Below, in pieces: positions 25,804-35,405 of a stretch of DNA of 40,766 nt. The notes below the pieces were generated by a model. The model was not told the origin of the DNA. It ran no database searches and saw only the letters and a list, made by a program, of their open reading frames with translations. A program made the position numbers and the translations under genes. Origin of the DNA: CAYYVJ01 sp964475115 (GTDB lineage: Bacteria > Bacillota > Clostridia > Lachnospirales > Lachnospiraceae); assembly GCA_964475115.1 (NCBI GenBank), contig CAYYVJ010000008.1:1-40766 (forward strand). Reading direction: 5' to 3'. The number at the start of each line of letters is the position of its first letter. Positions within the stretch are counted from its first letter, which is position 1.

Positions 25804-27093
25804 ATGAAGAATATAATATCAGATATATACATGGAATTAGGTATTACAAAGGATGTTTATGAATATGGAGAAAGTATTCTAAAGAATCTAAAAGAAAGAT
25901 TTGAAGCCATTGATGCGATTGCAGAATACAATCAGATGAAGGTACTTGGTGCTTTGCAAAAAAATAAAGTGAGCGATATTCATTTTGCTGCTACAACAGG
26001 ATATGGATATAATGATATTGGAAGAGATATCTTAGAAGATGTTTATGCGGATGTCTTTCATACAGAATCAGCTTTAGTAAGACCTCAAATAGTTAGTGGA
26101 ACACATGCTTTAGCGGTAGCTCTTTCAAGCAACTTATTGCCAGGTGATGAATTGTTATCTCCAGTAGGAAAGCCATATGATACATTAGAGGAAGTGATTG
26201 GAATAAGAGATTCGAAAGGTTCATTAAAAGAATATGGAGTGTCCTACAAACAAGTAGACCTTTTATCCGATGGTAGTTTTGACTATGAAAATATTAAAAA
26301 AGCAATAAATGAGAAGACAAAGCTTATAACAATCCAACGTTCGAAAGGTTATCAGACAAGACCTACCTTATCTGTAGCAAAAATTGGTGAGATAATAAAG
26401 TTTGTAAAAGAAATAAAGCCAGATGTGATTTGCATGGTAGATAATTGTTATGGTGAATTTGTGGAAGTGATCGAACCTTCTGATGTAGGTGCGGATATGG
26501 TTGTAGGTTCCCTAATTAAGAACCCGGGTGGTGGTTTAGCACCTACAGGAGGTTATATAGCTGGAAGGTCTGATTTAGTAGAAAGAGCTTCTTACCGATT
26601 AACAGCCCCTGGATTGGGGAAAGAAGTAGGAGCTACACTTGGTTTAAATCAAGCATTGTTTCAAGGATTATTCTTATCTCCAACCGTAGTGTCAGGTGCA
26701 TTAAAGGCAGCAATTTTTGCAGCTAATATTTATGAAAAGTTAGGATTTTTTGTATTACCAAATGGAAGTGAAAGTCGTCATGATATTATACAAGCCATTG
26801 AACTTGGACGTCCTGAAAGTTTAATAGCCTTTTGTAAAGGAATTCAGGCTGCAGCTCCTGTAGATAGTTTTGCAGAACCAGAACCTGCTCCTATGCCTGG
26901 CTATGAAAGTGATGTGATTATGGCGGCTGGTGCATTTATTCAAGGGTCTTCCATTGAATTGAGTGCAGATGGACCACTTAAAGCGCCTTATAGTGTCTTT
27001 TTCCAAGGGGGATTAACTTGGTATCATGGTAAAATAGGGATTCTTATGTCTCTACAGAAATTAAAGGAAGCAAATCTAGTTACAATAATATAA
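25804..27093 (+). CDS. Methionine gamma-lyase-family PLP protein (YnbB-like)
   Basis: This is a PLP-dependent fold-type I enzyme of the family once called aluminium resistance protein (Pfam Met_gamma_lyase, B. subtilis YnbB). The cofactor lysine is K239 in SLIKNPGGG, preceded by MVDNCYGEF, which holds the Asp that pairs with the pyridine nitrogen. The 429-aa length matches. The substrate is unproven for this branch. It starts one base after miaA, so the two are co-transcribed. Confidence 0.93.
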   Translation: MKNIISDIYMELGITKDVYEYGESILKNLKERFEAIDAIAEYNQMKVLGALQKNKVSDIHFAATTGYGYNDIGRDILEDVYADVFHTESALVRPQIVSGTHALAVALSSNLLPGDELLSPVGKPYDTLEEVIGIRDSKGSLKEYGVSYKQVDLLSDGSFDYENIKKAINEKTKLITIQRSKGYQTRPTLSVAKIGEIIKFVKEIKPDVICMVDNCYGEFVEVIEPSDVGADMVVGSLIKNPGGGLAPTGGYIAGRSDLVERASYRLTAPGLGKEVGATLGLNQALFQGLFLSPTVVSGALKAAIFAANIYEKLGFFVLPNGSESRHDIIQAIELGRPESLIAFCKGIQAAAPVDSFAEPEPAPMPGYESDVIMAAGAFIQGSSIELSADGPLKAPYSVFFQGGLTWYHGKIGILMSLQKLKEANLVTII

Positions 27094-27177
27094 CGAATTA
27101 TTATGTACAAGATTATGACAATATGTTAAAATATAAACGTTGCAATGCTAATTGGAAATGAAAAGAGGGGTGTTGTT

Positions 27178-27447
27178 ATGTCAATGTCAAGAGGTGCTAG
27201 ACGTAAAAATCCATGGGCTTTATTTTTACTAATTCTAGCTGGAATTGTATTAGGTGGTTTTATTGGAACCTTAGCAAGAGGTGTTTCTTTTCTGGATTGG
27301 TTGAATTATGGGCAATCTTTTGGTCTGGAAAATCCTGTTATCCTTGATTTAAGTATTTTAGTTATAACCTTTGGACTAAAAATAAAAATTACTATTTCTA
27401 GTATTATAGGAATTCTTATAGCTCTTATAATATATAGGCTTATCTAA
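27178..27447 (+). CDS. DUF4321 small membrane protein
   Basis: The product is an 89-aa protein with a basic N-terminus (SRGARRKNPW) and two hydrophobic segments (about 13-33 and 62-88). The first begins ALFLLILAGIVLGGFIG, typical of the DUF4321 family found between miaA/ynbB and radC-mreB in clostridia. Its function is unknown. AGAGGGGTG at 27164-27172 fits the ATG at 27178; the in-frame ATG at 27145 has no ribosome site. Confidence 0.85.
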   Translation: MSMSRGARRKNPWALFLLILAGIVLGGFIGTLARGVSFLDWLNYGQSFGLENPVILDLSILVITFGLKIKITISSIIGILIALIIYRLI

Positions 27448-27506
27448 AATCTTAAAACTCTATCTGGATTTTGTACTTGGAGGAACGAATCTAAGAGGAG
27501 ATAAAG

Positions 27507-28196
27507 ATGAAACAAACGATGAAAGAATTATCTGAGCAGGAAAGACCCTATGAAAAATGTATGAATTTAGGTCCAACTGTTTTATCTGACGCTGAACTAC
27601 TATCTGTTATTATACGTACAGGGACAAAAGGAGAAAAAGCGTTAGATTTGTCTAGGAAGATATTAAATCATTCTGAAAATAATCGAGGATTATTAGGGAT
27701 GATGCACTTATCCACGTATGAATTAATGCAATTAAAGGGAATCGGAAAAGTAAAGGCAATTCAAATTACTTGTATTGTAGAACTTTCAAGACGAATCGCT
27801 AAAACGACGGCTTTTAAGGGTTTTAAATTAACGAGTCCATCTTCAGTTGCAGATTATTTTATGGAGGATATGCGGCATGAAGAACGGGAACAACTGATTT
27901 TGTTATTAATGAATGGAAAGAATAAACTACTCCATGAAACAATTCTTTCTAGGGGAACAGTAAATGCCTCCTTAGTAAGTCCTAGGGAAATATTTATTGA
28001 AGCCTTAAGATATCAAGCGGTATCTGTTATGCTAATACATAACCATCCTAGTGGAGATCCTACACCCAGTAAGGAAGATATTCTAGTAACAAGAAGAGTA
28101 AAAGAAGCAGGGAATCTAATTGGAATTTCTCTGATTGACCATATTATTATTGGGGATAATAGATATGTGAGTTTAAAAGAACAGGGGATCTTGTAA
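27507..28196 (+). CDS. radC: RadC-family JAB-domain protein
   Basis: RadC proteins have an N-terminal helix-hairpin-helix region (here about residues 10-90, with LMQLKGIGKVKAIQ) and a C-terminal JAB1/MPN metalloprotease-like domain. The metal motif HNHPSGDPTPSKED at 178-191 supplies H178, H180 and D191. Despite the name, a role in recombination is not well supported. The 229-aa length is usual. It directly precedes mreB, as in many Firmicutes. Confidence 0.95.
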   Translation: MKQTMKELSEQERPYEKCMNLGPTVLSDAELLSVIIRTGTKGEKALDLSRKILNHSENNRGLLGMMHLSTYELMQLKGIGKVKAIQITCIVELSRRIAKTTAFKGFKLTSPSSVADYFMEDMRHEEREQLILLLMNGKNKLLHETILSRGTVNASLVSPREIFIEALRYQAVSVMLIHNHPSGDPTPSKEDILVTRRVKEAGNLIGISLIDHIIIGDNRYVSLKEQGIL

Positions 28197-28217
28197 ATTG
28201 AAAGGAGCTAGTTATAT

Positions 28218-29240
28218 ATGGCGCAAAATATATTCGGAATAGATATAGGAACAAGTAATATAAAGATTTACAATAAGGCAACAGATGAAATATTAAATGA
28301 AAAAAACATAATAGCGATATCAAACAAAAAGGATGTTTATGCTTTCGGAGATGAGGCATATGAAATGTTTGAAAAAGCACCAAGTAGTATTGAAGTTAGT
28401 TATCCTATTAGATATGGTGTAATTGCGGATATACAAAACATGCAAACGTTATTGGCAAAATTTATTAAGAAATCAAAAACAAACAGAAGTCTTATTCAAT
28501 CTGCAGACTTTTGTATTGCTGTGCCTACAGATATAACAGAAGTTGAGAAAAGAGCTTTTTATGAATTGATTCTAAGCTCAAAGGTATTTGCTAAAAAGAT
28601 AACAGTTGTAGAAAAACCAGTTGCAGATGGAGTTGGTGTAGGTATTGATATAAACAGTCCAAAAGGAAACATGATTGTAAATGTTGGCGCCGATACTACA
28701 GAAATTTCAGTTCTTTCATTAGGCGGTATTGTGATTAGTAAATTAATTAAAACTGGTGGAAATCGTTTAGATGAAATGATTTGTAGCTATGTTAGAAAAA
28801 AATACAATTTAATTATTGGAGAAAAAACAGGAGAAACCTTAAAAAGAAAACTTGCAAGTGGCATGGAGGAAGAAGAATCCATATATAAAGTATATGGCCG
28901 TGATCTTGTGAGTGGTTTGCCTATAGAGAAAGAGATTTCATCAGATACCGTATATAAAGCGACCATAGAAGCTCTTAATTCAATTGTAACAGATGTAAAG
29001 CTTATACTTGAGAGAACACCTCCGGAATTAGCAGCTGACATTATTGATACAGGTATATTTTTAACTGGTGGATCTTCACATATTCGTAATTTTAGTAGAT
29101 TGATCTCAAGAGAAACAGACTTGAAAGTGAATATTCCAGACAACCCGTCTGAATGTGTTGTGAGTGGAATTGCTAAAATATTATCAACTCCTGAGTATTC
29201 GGGGCTAACTTATGTACCTCGTGAAAAAACCATTAATTAA
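28218..29240 (+). CDS. mreB: Cell-shape actin MreB
   Basis: MreB is a bacterial actin that polymerises under the membrane and guides lateral wall synthesis. The phosphate-1 motif FGIDIGTSNIKIYN is near residues 6-19, a second phosphate-binding segment (NMIVNVGADTTEISV) is near 152-166, and the adenosine motif (GIFLTGGSSHIRN) is near 278-290. The 340-aa length is normal. AAAGGAG precedes the ATG. It heads mreB-mreC-mreD-PBP2. The N-terminal sequence is that of the divergent Lachnospiraceae MreB/Mrl branch. Confidence 0.94.
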   Translation: MAQNIFGIDIGTSNIKIYNKATDEILNEKNIIAISNKKDVYAFGDEAYEMFEKAPSSIEVSYPIRYGVIADIQNMQTLLAKFIKKSKTNRSLIQSADFCIAVPTDITEVEKRAFYELILSSKVFAKKITVVEKPVADGVGVGIDINSPKGNMIVNVGADTTEISVLSLGGIVISKLIKTGGNRLDEMICSYVRKKYNLIIGEKTGETLKRKLASGMEEEESIYKVYGRDLVSGLPIEKEISSDTVYKATIEALNSIVTDVKLILERTPPELAADIIDTGIFLTGGSSHIRNFSRLISRETDLKVNIPDNPSECVVSGIAKILSTPEYSGLTYVPREKTIN

Positions 29241-29257
29241 TTTAAGGAAATGATAAG

Positions 29258-30103
29258 ATGAAGAAAAAAATTAGATTTTCTTTTCCTGTAAAATATTTAT
29301 TATTACTATTGACAGTAGTGTGTATTGGTTTGGAAATTTTAAGCTTTACCAATTCCTCTTTTGGTGAACCTATAAAAAAAGTGAATGGGTATCTTTTAAC
29401 ACCCATTCAAAAGGGCATGAATCAAATTGGACTTTGGTTTTCTGATAAAGGTGACAACTTATCCAGCCTTAAAGAAGTAATGGCAGAAAATGAAGTTTTA
29501 AAAGAAAAACTAGATAAGCTAATGATTGAAAATAGTACATTATCTCAAGAAAAGAATGAATTAAATCAATTGAGGAAGATTTATGATTTGGATCAAACAT
29601 ATGATTATCCCAAAATTGCAGCTAAAGTTATAGGAAAAAGTCCTGATAATTGGTTTCGTATTTTTCAAATCGATAAGGGTTCGGATGATGGGATAGAAGT
29701 AGATATGAATGTTCTTGCGGGAAGCGGACTTGTAGGAATTGTAATCGAGGTATCAGCAAAGAGTTCCACTGTTCGTGCAATCATTGATGACTCTAGTAAT
29801 GTGAGTGCAAAATTTTCTGTTACTTCTGATTTATGCAATGTTGCAGGTGACTTAACCTTAATGAATGAAGGTGTTATTCGAGTTGAAAATATTTCTAAAG
29901 ATGCTCAGGTAGAAAATGGGTATGTATTATTAACTTCTCATATAAGTGCTAAATTTTTACCAGGAATTCTTATAGGATATGTTAGTGACATTTCAATTGA
30001 TTCGAATAATCTGACGAAATCTGGATTGGTTACTCCAGTTGTGGATTTTGAGCATTTAGAATATGTTTTAGTGATAACAGAATTAAAAAGTGACATGGAA
30101 TAG
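29258..30103 (+). CDS. mreC: Rod shape-determining protein MreC
   Basis: MreC links MreB inside the cell to PBP2 outside. It has a single N-terminal membrane segment (about residues 10-28), a coiled coil with regular Leu/Glu/Lys heptads (about 70-105), then a two-barrel extracytoplasmic domain (DNWFRIFQIDKGSDDGI, GLVGIV). The 281-aa length is typical. It sits 17 bases after mreB and 12 before mreD. Confidence 0.95.
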   Translation: MKKKIRFSFPVKYLLLLLTVVCIGLEILSFTNSSFGEPIKKVNGYLLTPIQKGMNQIGLWFSDKGDNLSSLKEVMAENEVLKEKLDKLMIENSTLSQEKNELNQLRKIYDLDQTYDYPKIAAKVIGKSPDNWFRIFQIDKGSDDGIEVDMNVLAGSGLVGIVIEVSAKSSTVRAIIDDSSNVSAKFSVTSDLCNVAGDLTLMNEGVIRVENISKDAQVENGYVLLTSHISAKFLPGILIGYVSDISIDSNNLTKSGLVTPVVDFEHLEYVLVITELKSDME

Positions 30104-30115
30104 AGGTTTAAAGAA

Positions 30116-30634
30116 ATGCTTAGAAAAATCATAATGGGGTTTTTGATCATTCTATTTTTTATAATACAAACAACTCTTATTCAAGGGTTGTCATTGGCAT
30201 CAATTACACCGAACTTGTTATTAATTTTGACCTTTGTTTCCGGATTTATGAGAGGAAAACGCTCAGGCTTATGGGTAGGTTTTTTTGCTGGTTTATTAAT
30301 TGATATGTATTATGGCCAAATAATTGGACATAACGCTTTAATCTACATGTACATAGGATACTTGAATGGCTTTTTTAATAAACTTTTTTATGATGAAGAT
30401 ATTACCTTGCCTTTGGCACTTATTTGTGGAAGTGATTTTCTGTATGGATTTTCAGTTTATGTAATCAGGTTTTTGCTTAGAAATCGCTTAGATGTATCTT
30501 TCTATATGACACGAATTATTGTTCCAGAATTGATTTATACGGTTGTTGTTGCCATTATTTTATATCGTCCTTTGCTAAAGCTACATCGTTTTTTAGAGGA
30601 ACGAGAAAAGAGGAGTGCAAATAAATTTGTTTAA
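30116..30634 (+). CDS. mreD: Rod shape-determining protein MreD
   Basis: MreD is a small polytopic membrane protein of the elongasome. The 172 residues contain about five hydrophobic segments, including a first one starting near residue 6 and the conserved GLWVGFFAGLLIDMYYG loop near 55-71. Its position between mreC and PBP2 supports the call. Its end overlaps the start region of the PBP2 gene by a few bases. Confidence 0.93.
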   Translation: MLRKIIMGFLIILFFIIQTTLIQGLSLASITPNLLLILTFVSGFMRGKRSGLWVGFFAGLLIDMYYGQIIGHNALIYMYIGYLNGFFNKLFYDEDITLPLALICGSDFLYGFSVYVIRFLLRNRLDVSFYMTRIIVPELIYTVVVAIILYRPLLKLHRFLEEREKRSANKFV

Positions 30635-33524
30635 AGAATTTTTACAAATATTTTTAAATGTAATTAAATCAAGGTTGTTTATTCTTATACTTGTTTTTAC
30701 AGGACTTTTTTTTATTTTGCTTGTTCGTATTTTTAACTTGCAGATTGTAAATGGAGAGTCTTATTTAAATGACTATTTATATATGGCTGAACGTACTCTA
30801 GCGATACCAAGTACAAGAGGTAATATATATGATAGAAATGGAACCTTGCTTGCTTATAATGAGTTGGCCTATGCAGTTATTATTGAGGATAATGGAAATT
30901 ACAAGAATTCTACTCAAAAAAACAGGGCGCTTAATCAAACAATATATGAGACCATAAAAATAATTGAAAAAAATGGTGATAGTATCATAAATGATCTATC
31001 TATTATTATAGATTCTGATGGAGAATTTGTGTTTACCGCATCCTCCGATATCGCAAACTTACGTTTTTTAAGAGATGCTTATGGCAAAAAGACAATTGAT
31101 GAATTAGATAAAGATGGAAAAACCCTTTCTACTTCTACAGCGAAAGATGTTTTTCTTTATCTATGCAGTGAAAGTAGATATAATATTCTTACGGATTTCA
31201 ATACGGGAGAAATGTCTCCAGAACAGTTAAAAGATAAAACGATTTATTCAATAGAAGATGCATTAAAGATATTGACCATCCGATATTCTATGTCATCCAA
31301 TTCATTTCAAAAGTATGTTACTACCACAATTGCATCTGCTGTAAACGAAAAGACTGTAGCAGCAATTTTAGAAAATAAAGCTCAGCTACAAGGGGTAACG
31401 ATAAAAGAAGAAACGCTAAGAAAGTATGTAGATGGAGAGTATTTTGCTCATATCATCGGTTACACGGGAAGAGCTTCTGCTGATGAATTGGAAGAGTTTC
31501 AAAAGGCAGAAGAAGGTTATGCTTTAAATGACGTGGTTGGTAAATATGGAATAGAACTAGAGATGGAGTTAGAGCTCCAAGGAAAGAAAGGTTCTGAAAC
31601 GGTATTTGTTGATAGTCTAGGAAAAATCTTAGATACAACTTCTGTTACAGATCCACTTGCTGGAAATGATGTATACCTTGCTTTAGATTATAATCTTCAA
31701 AAGGAGGTTTATGATTCTTTAGAAAGGCATTTAGCTGGAATCCTTGTATCTAAAATAGTGAATTATGATGTGACCATAAAAACAACCACACCTGCTTCGG
31801 CTCGATATATTCCGGTAAAAGATGTTTACTATGCACTTATTAATAATAATATTATAGATATCAATCAATTTATTGAAGCGGATGCTTCGGAGACAGAAAA
31901 GAATGTATACAATATATTTTTAAACAAACAAGCTTCCGTCATTTCTAGAGTTGTTCAAGAATTGACTTCAGAAAGCCCCATTATTTATAGTAAACTAGAT
32001 GATGAAACAAAAATCTACATGTCCTATATTTATACGATGTTAGCATCTAAAGGTAATAATGTTCTTTTAGAAGATAAGATTGATACAAAAGATTCCACTT
32101 ATATTGCTTGGAAAAAGGATGACTCCATTAGTTTACAAGAATTCTTACTATATGCGATTACGCAGAATTGGATTGATACATCAAAACTTAATGTGGAGAA
32201 TAAATATTCAAATACAGAAGAAGTCTATCAGGCATTAACGGATTATATTCAAGACAAATTGGTTAATGATACAAATTTCAACAAACTACTTTACAAGTAT
32301 ATGATAAAAAACTATACAATTACAGGTAGCCAAATTTGTTTAATTTTATTTGAGCAAAATGTGCTAGAATACAATGAGGAAGATTTTAATTCATTAACAA
32401 GAGGAAATTCCTATATTGCATATAATTTTATAGTAGATAAAATTAGTAAATTAGAGATCACTCCTGCACAATTAGCAATTGAACCATTTTCTGGTTCTGT
32501 AATTGTAACAGGTATGGAAGGAGAGGTGCTTGCTCTAGTAACTTATCCAAGTTATGATAATAATATGCTCTCTGGTTCTGTTGATGCAGACTACTATAAT
32601 GGATTACAAAATGATTTATCCTTACCTCTCTACAATAGAGCTACGATGACAGGAACAGCTCCTGGTTCTACTTATAAGATGATTACTGCCATTGCTGGTT
32701 TAGAAGAAGGTGTAATTACACCATATGAGGAAATAAGAGATTTGGGAGTCTTTGACAAAATTACTCCTACCGTTAAATGCTGGGTTTATCCGGGTAACCA
32801 TGGACTAGAAACAGTAAGAGAAGCACTTAGGGATTCTTGTAACTACTTTTTTTATGAGGTGGGATATCGCTTAAGTACGGATTCGGACGGAAAGTTTAAT
32901 AGTGGTTTAGGGCTATCAAGAATAGCGAAGTATGCGGATATGTTTGGATTTAATTCGTATTCTGGTGTAGAATTATCTGAATCATTCCCTAAAATATCAG
33001 ATCAAAACTCTGTTCCAACTTCAATTGGACAAGGAAATAACAAGTTTACGAATGTACAACTTGCTAGATATATAACTACGTTGGCAAATAGTGGGAACAA
33101 TTATGAATTAACCTTACTTGACAAATTAGCAAATTCTGATGGAAATACCATAAAAACCTATTCGGCTCCTTTGTCTAATACGGTTGATTTGGCTGAATCA
33201 ACTTGGAACAGTGTGCATTCGGGTATGCGTTCGGTTGCTACAGAAGGTTCTGTAAGAACTATTTTTAAAGACTTCCCTATTTCAGTGGCTGGAAAAACAG
33301 GAACAGCGCAGCAAGACTTGTTAAAGCCAAATCATGCCTTATTTGTATCCTATGCTCCTTATGAAGAGCCGGAAATTGGTGTAAGTGTATTGATACCAAA
33401 TGGTTATGCTTCTTCTTATGCGGCTGAAATCACAAAAGATGTATTAAAAATATATTTCAATATTGAAGATGATGTTGATTCAAATAGTGCGGTTATCCCT
33501 GAGAGTAATATACAAGGAGATTAA
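30627..33524 (+). CDS. mrdA: Class B penicillin-binding protein 2 with large insert
   Basis: This is the transpeptidase of the rod complex. It has one N-terminal membrane segment (about 13-35), then the dimerisation domain with ERTLAIPSTRGNIYDRNG. The transpeptidase domain has S681-T-Y-K684 (nucleophile S681), S737-C-N739 and K890-T-G892. At about 965 aa it is unusually long: roughly 250 residues, rich in Asp/Asn/Lys/Ile, lie between ALDYNLQKEVYDSL (near 350) and EPFSGSVIVTGMEGE (near 620). I prefer TTG 30627, 11 bases after AGAGGAG; the in-frame GTG at 30615 lies inside that site. The start is uncertain by four codons. Confidence 0.9.
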   Translation: MFKEFLQIFLNVIKSRLFILILVFTGLFFILLVRIFNLQIVNGESYLNDYLYMAERTLAIPSTRGNIYDRNGTLLAYNELAYAVIIEDNGNYKNSTQKNRALNQTIYETIKIIEKNGDSIINDLSIIIDSDGEFVFTASSDIANLRFLRDAYGKKTIDELDKDGKTLSTSTAKDVFLYLCSESRYNILTDFNTGEMSPEQLKDKTIYSIEDALKILTIRYSMSSNSFQKYVTTTIASAVNEKTVAAILENKAQLQGVTIKEETLRKYVDGEYFAHIIGYTGRASADELEEFQKAEEGYALNDVVGKYGIELEMELELQGKKGSETVFVDSLGKILDTTSVTDPLAGNDVYLALDYNLQKEVYDSLERHLAGILVSKIVNYDVTIKTTTPASARYIPVKDVYYALINNNIIDINQFIEADASETEKNVYNIFLNKQASVISRVVQELTSESPIIYSKLDDETKIYMSYIYTMLASKGNNVLLEDKIDTKDSTYIAWKKDDSISLQEFLLYAITQNWIDTSKLNVENKYSNTEEVYQALTDYIQDKLVNDTNFNKLLYKYMIKNYTITGSQICLILFEQNVLEYNEEDFNSLTRGNSYIAYNFIVDKISKLEITPAQLAIEPFSGSVIVTGMEGEVLALVTYPSYDNNMLSGSVDADYYNGLQNDLSLPLYNRATMTGTAPGSTYKMITAIAGLEEGVITPYEEIRDLGVFDKITPTVKCWVYPGNHGLETVREALRDSCNYFFYEVGYRLSTDSDGKFNSGLGLSRIAKYADMFGFNSYSGVELSESFPKISDQNSVPTSIGQGNNKFTNVQLARYITTLANSGNNYELTLLDKLANSDGNTIKTYSAPLSNTVDLAESTWNSVHSGMRSVATEGSVRTIFKDFPISVAGKTGTAQQDLLKPNHALFVSYAPYEEPEIGVSVLIPNGYASSYAAEITKDVLKIYFNIEDDVDSNSAVIPESNIQGD

Positions 33525-33551
33525 TAGTTACTATAGAATGGAGAGTGAAAG

Positions 33552-34214
33552 ATGAAAGGTTCCGTTGTAATAAAAGGAAATAAGTATGGGATTGTAGTTG
33601 TCTTAGATGAAAACAAACCCTTTGAACTTTTAAAAGAAGAAATAGCTGAGAAATTTAGAGAATCATCTAAATTTTTTGGAGATGTTAAAATGGCTGCCTC
33701 TTTTGAAGGACGTAAACTTTCTGAAGATGAAGAAAGAGAAGTTTTAGAAATTATTTCAGAAAATTCTGACATGAAAATCGTATGTGTTGTTGATACTGAT
33801 GAGGCTAGAGAAAAAGCGTTCAAAAAATCTCTAGATGAAAAATTAAATGAGTTATCTACTCAAAGTGGACAGTTTTACAAGGGAACCTTACGTTCTGGAC
33901 AAGTACTGGAGTCTGATAATAGTATCGTGATTTTAGGCGATGTGAACCCAGGTGCAAAGATTATTTCAAAAGGAAATGTGATCGTTCTTGGTTCTTTGAA
34001 GGGTACCGTTTATGCAGGAGCTACTGGAAATCATGCTTCTTTTGTAGTTGCTCTAGAAATGAATCCTATGCAAATTCGAATTGGTGACATTATTGCACGA
34101 AGTGGTGATAATAAGAAAAAAGTTGTAGAAAAAGAAGCGAAAATTGCCTTTGTCGATGATGGATATATTTATATTGAAGCTTTAAATAGAGATGCTATCA
34201 AATATATCAATTGA
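33552..34214 (+). CDS. minC: Septum site-determining protein MinC
   Basis: MinC inhibits FtsZ assembly away from midcell. The 220-aa protein has an N-terminal FtsZ-inhibiting domain (about 1-100) and a C-terminal beta-helix domain that dimerises and binds MinD (GDVNPGAKIISKGNVIVLG, then GATGNHASFV). AGAGTG precedes the ATG. It follows PBP2 by 27 bases. Confidence 0.94.
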   Translation: MKGSVVIKGNKYGIVVVLDENKPFELLKEEIAEKFRESSKFFGDVKMAASFEGRKLSEDEEREVLEIISENSDMKIVCVVDTDEAREKAFKKSLDEKLNELSTQSGQFYKGTLRSGQVLESDNSIVILGDVNPGAKIISKGNVIVLGSLKGTVYAGATGNHASFVVALEMNPMQIRIGDIIARSGDNKKKVVEKEAKIAFVDDGYIYIEALNRDAIKYIN

Positions 34215-34228
34215 TTTTTTCGAAAGGA

Positions 34229-34257
34229 TTGCAAAATATTGCTAATCATGAGATAAT
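34229..34257 (+). promoter_or_regulatory. Candidate sigma-A promoter for minD-minE-rodA
   Basis: TTGCAA (34229-34234) and GATAAT (34252-34257) are separated by 17 bases in the 77-base gap between minC and minD. They match 4 of 6 and 5 of 6 consensus bases. The start site would be near 34264, leaving a leader of about 28 bases. This is the longest gap in the mre-min run, which supports an internal promoter. Confidence 0.52.
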
Positions 34258-34291
34258 TTATTGAATAACACAAATCTTGGGAGGAACGTAA

Positions 34292-35083
34292 ATGAGCGAA
34301 GTAATTGTAGTAACGTCAGGGAAGGGTGGGGTTGGAAAAACAACGACCTCAGCAAATGTAGGGACAGGCCTTGCTAAGTTAGATAAAAAAGTGGTATTAA
34401 TCGACACAGATATAGGATTAAGAAATCTAGATGTAGTTATGGGACTTGAGAATCGAATTGTATATAATTTGGTTGATGTAATAGAAGGTAATTGTCGTAT
34501 TAAGCAAGCATTAATTAAAGACAAACGATATCCTAACCTATATTTACTTCCATCCGCTCAGACTCGTGATAAGGCTGCTGTTACACCAGAACAAATGAAA
34601 AAGCTTACAGAGGAGTTAAGAGAAGATTTTGATTACATACTATTAGATTGTCCTGCTGGTATTGAACAAGGGTTTAAAAATGCCATAGCTGGTGCTGATA
34701 GAGCTTTAATTGTAACCACTCCTGAAGTGTCTGCGATTCGAGATGCTGATAGAATTATTGGACTATTAGAAGCAAATGAAATTAAAAGAATAGATTTAAT
34801 TGTTAATCGTGTTCGTATGGACATGGTAAAAAGAGGCGACATGATGTCAATTGCTGATGTAGTAGATATTTTAGCAGTAGATTTAATTGGCGCAGTTCCT
34901 GATGATGAAAATATTGTAATTTCCACTAACCAAGGTGAACCTTTAGTTGGCTCAGAAGCGATGGCGGGACAAGCTTACATGAATATCTGCCGAAGAATTA
35001 ATGGAGAAGAGGTTCCTATGCTTGATTTAAGCGGGAATAGTGGCTTGTGGTCTAGACTTATGAATGTTTTCAAAAAAAACTAA
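34292..35083 (+). CDS. minD: Septum site-determining ATPase MinD
   Basis: MinD is a ParA-type ATPase that binds the membrane as an ATP dimer and recruits MinC; MinE stimulates its ATPase. The deviant Walker A GKGGVGKTT is at residues 10-18, with the signature K11 and K16. A DTDIGLRNLD motif follows near 38-47, and Walker B is in YILLDCPAG. The C-terminal amphipathic membrane-targeting helix is present (SRLMNVFKKN). The length is 263 aa. GGGAGG precedes the ATG. Confidence 0.97.
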   Translation: MSEVIVVTSGKGGVGKTTTSANVGTGLAKLDKKVVLIDTDIGLRNLDVVMGLENRIVYNLVDVIEGNCRIKQALIKDKRYPNLYLLPSAQTRDKAAVTPEQMKKLTEELREDFDYILLDCPAGIEQGFKNAIAGADRALIVTTPEVSAIRDADRIIGLLEANEIKRIDLIVNRVRMDMVKRGDMMSIADVVDILAVDLIGAVPDDENIVISTNQGEPLVGSEAMAGQAYMNICRRINGEEVPMLDLSGNSGLWSRLMNVFKKN

Positions 35084-35101
35084 ACAAAGGAGGATATGGA
35101 A

Positions 35102-35374
35102 ATGAGCATATTTGATTTTTTCAAGAAGAAAAACTCGAGCGATGTTGCGAAAGATAGATTAAAGTTATTACTTGTATCAGATCGTGCAAATTGTACACCT
35201 GAATTAATGGAAATGATCAAAAATGATATCATAAATGTAATATCAAAATACATGGAAATTGATGCTGAAGGACTAGATATACAAATTACGCAAACAGAAT
35301 CTGAAAATAATAATGGTGTTGTGCCTGCTTTATATGCAAACATACCTATTAGAGATCTTAAACATAAAAATTAA
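35102..35374 (+). CDS. minE: Cell division topological specificity factor MinE
   Basis: MinE drives MinD off the membrane and so sets the Min pattern. The 90-aa protein shows the N-terminal membrane and MinD-binding region (MSIFDFFKKKNSS), the AKDRLKLLLVSDR helix, and the C-terminal dimerisation domain. The start at 35102 is chosen because AAAGGAGG ends at 35093, 8 bases upstream; the in-frame ATG at 35096 is too close. It follows minD by 18 bases. Confidence 0.95.
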   Translation: MSIFDFFKKKNSSDVAKDRLKLLLVSDRANCTPELMEMIKNDIINVISKYMEIDAEGLDIQITQTESENNNGVVPALYANIPIRDLKHKN

Positions 35375-35405
35375 TTTACCGACATGGAATGAATAGGTGT
35401 ATCAT

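Noticed and set aside
27094..27177. Promoter or terminator in the gap before the DUF4321 gene
   Set aside because: AT-rich with TATAAA and short AT-only dyads, but no properly spaced -35/-10 pair and no GC-containing stem with a T-run.
28787..29143. Open frames on the minus strand opposite mreB and other genes
   Set aside because: They lie wholly within strong + strand genes, lack ribosome sites and recognisable proteins, and are compositional shadows.
30615..30617. GTG as the PBP2 start
   Set aside because: It lies inside the AGAGGAG ribosome site; TTG at 30627 has correct spacing.
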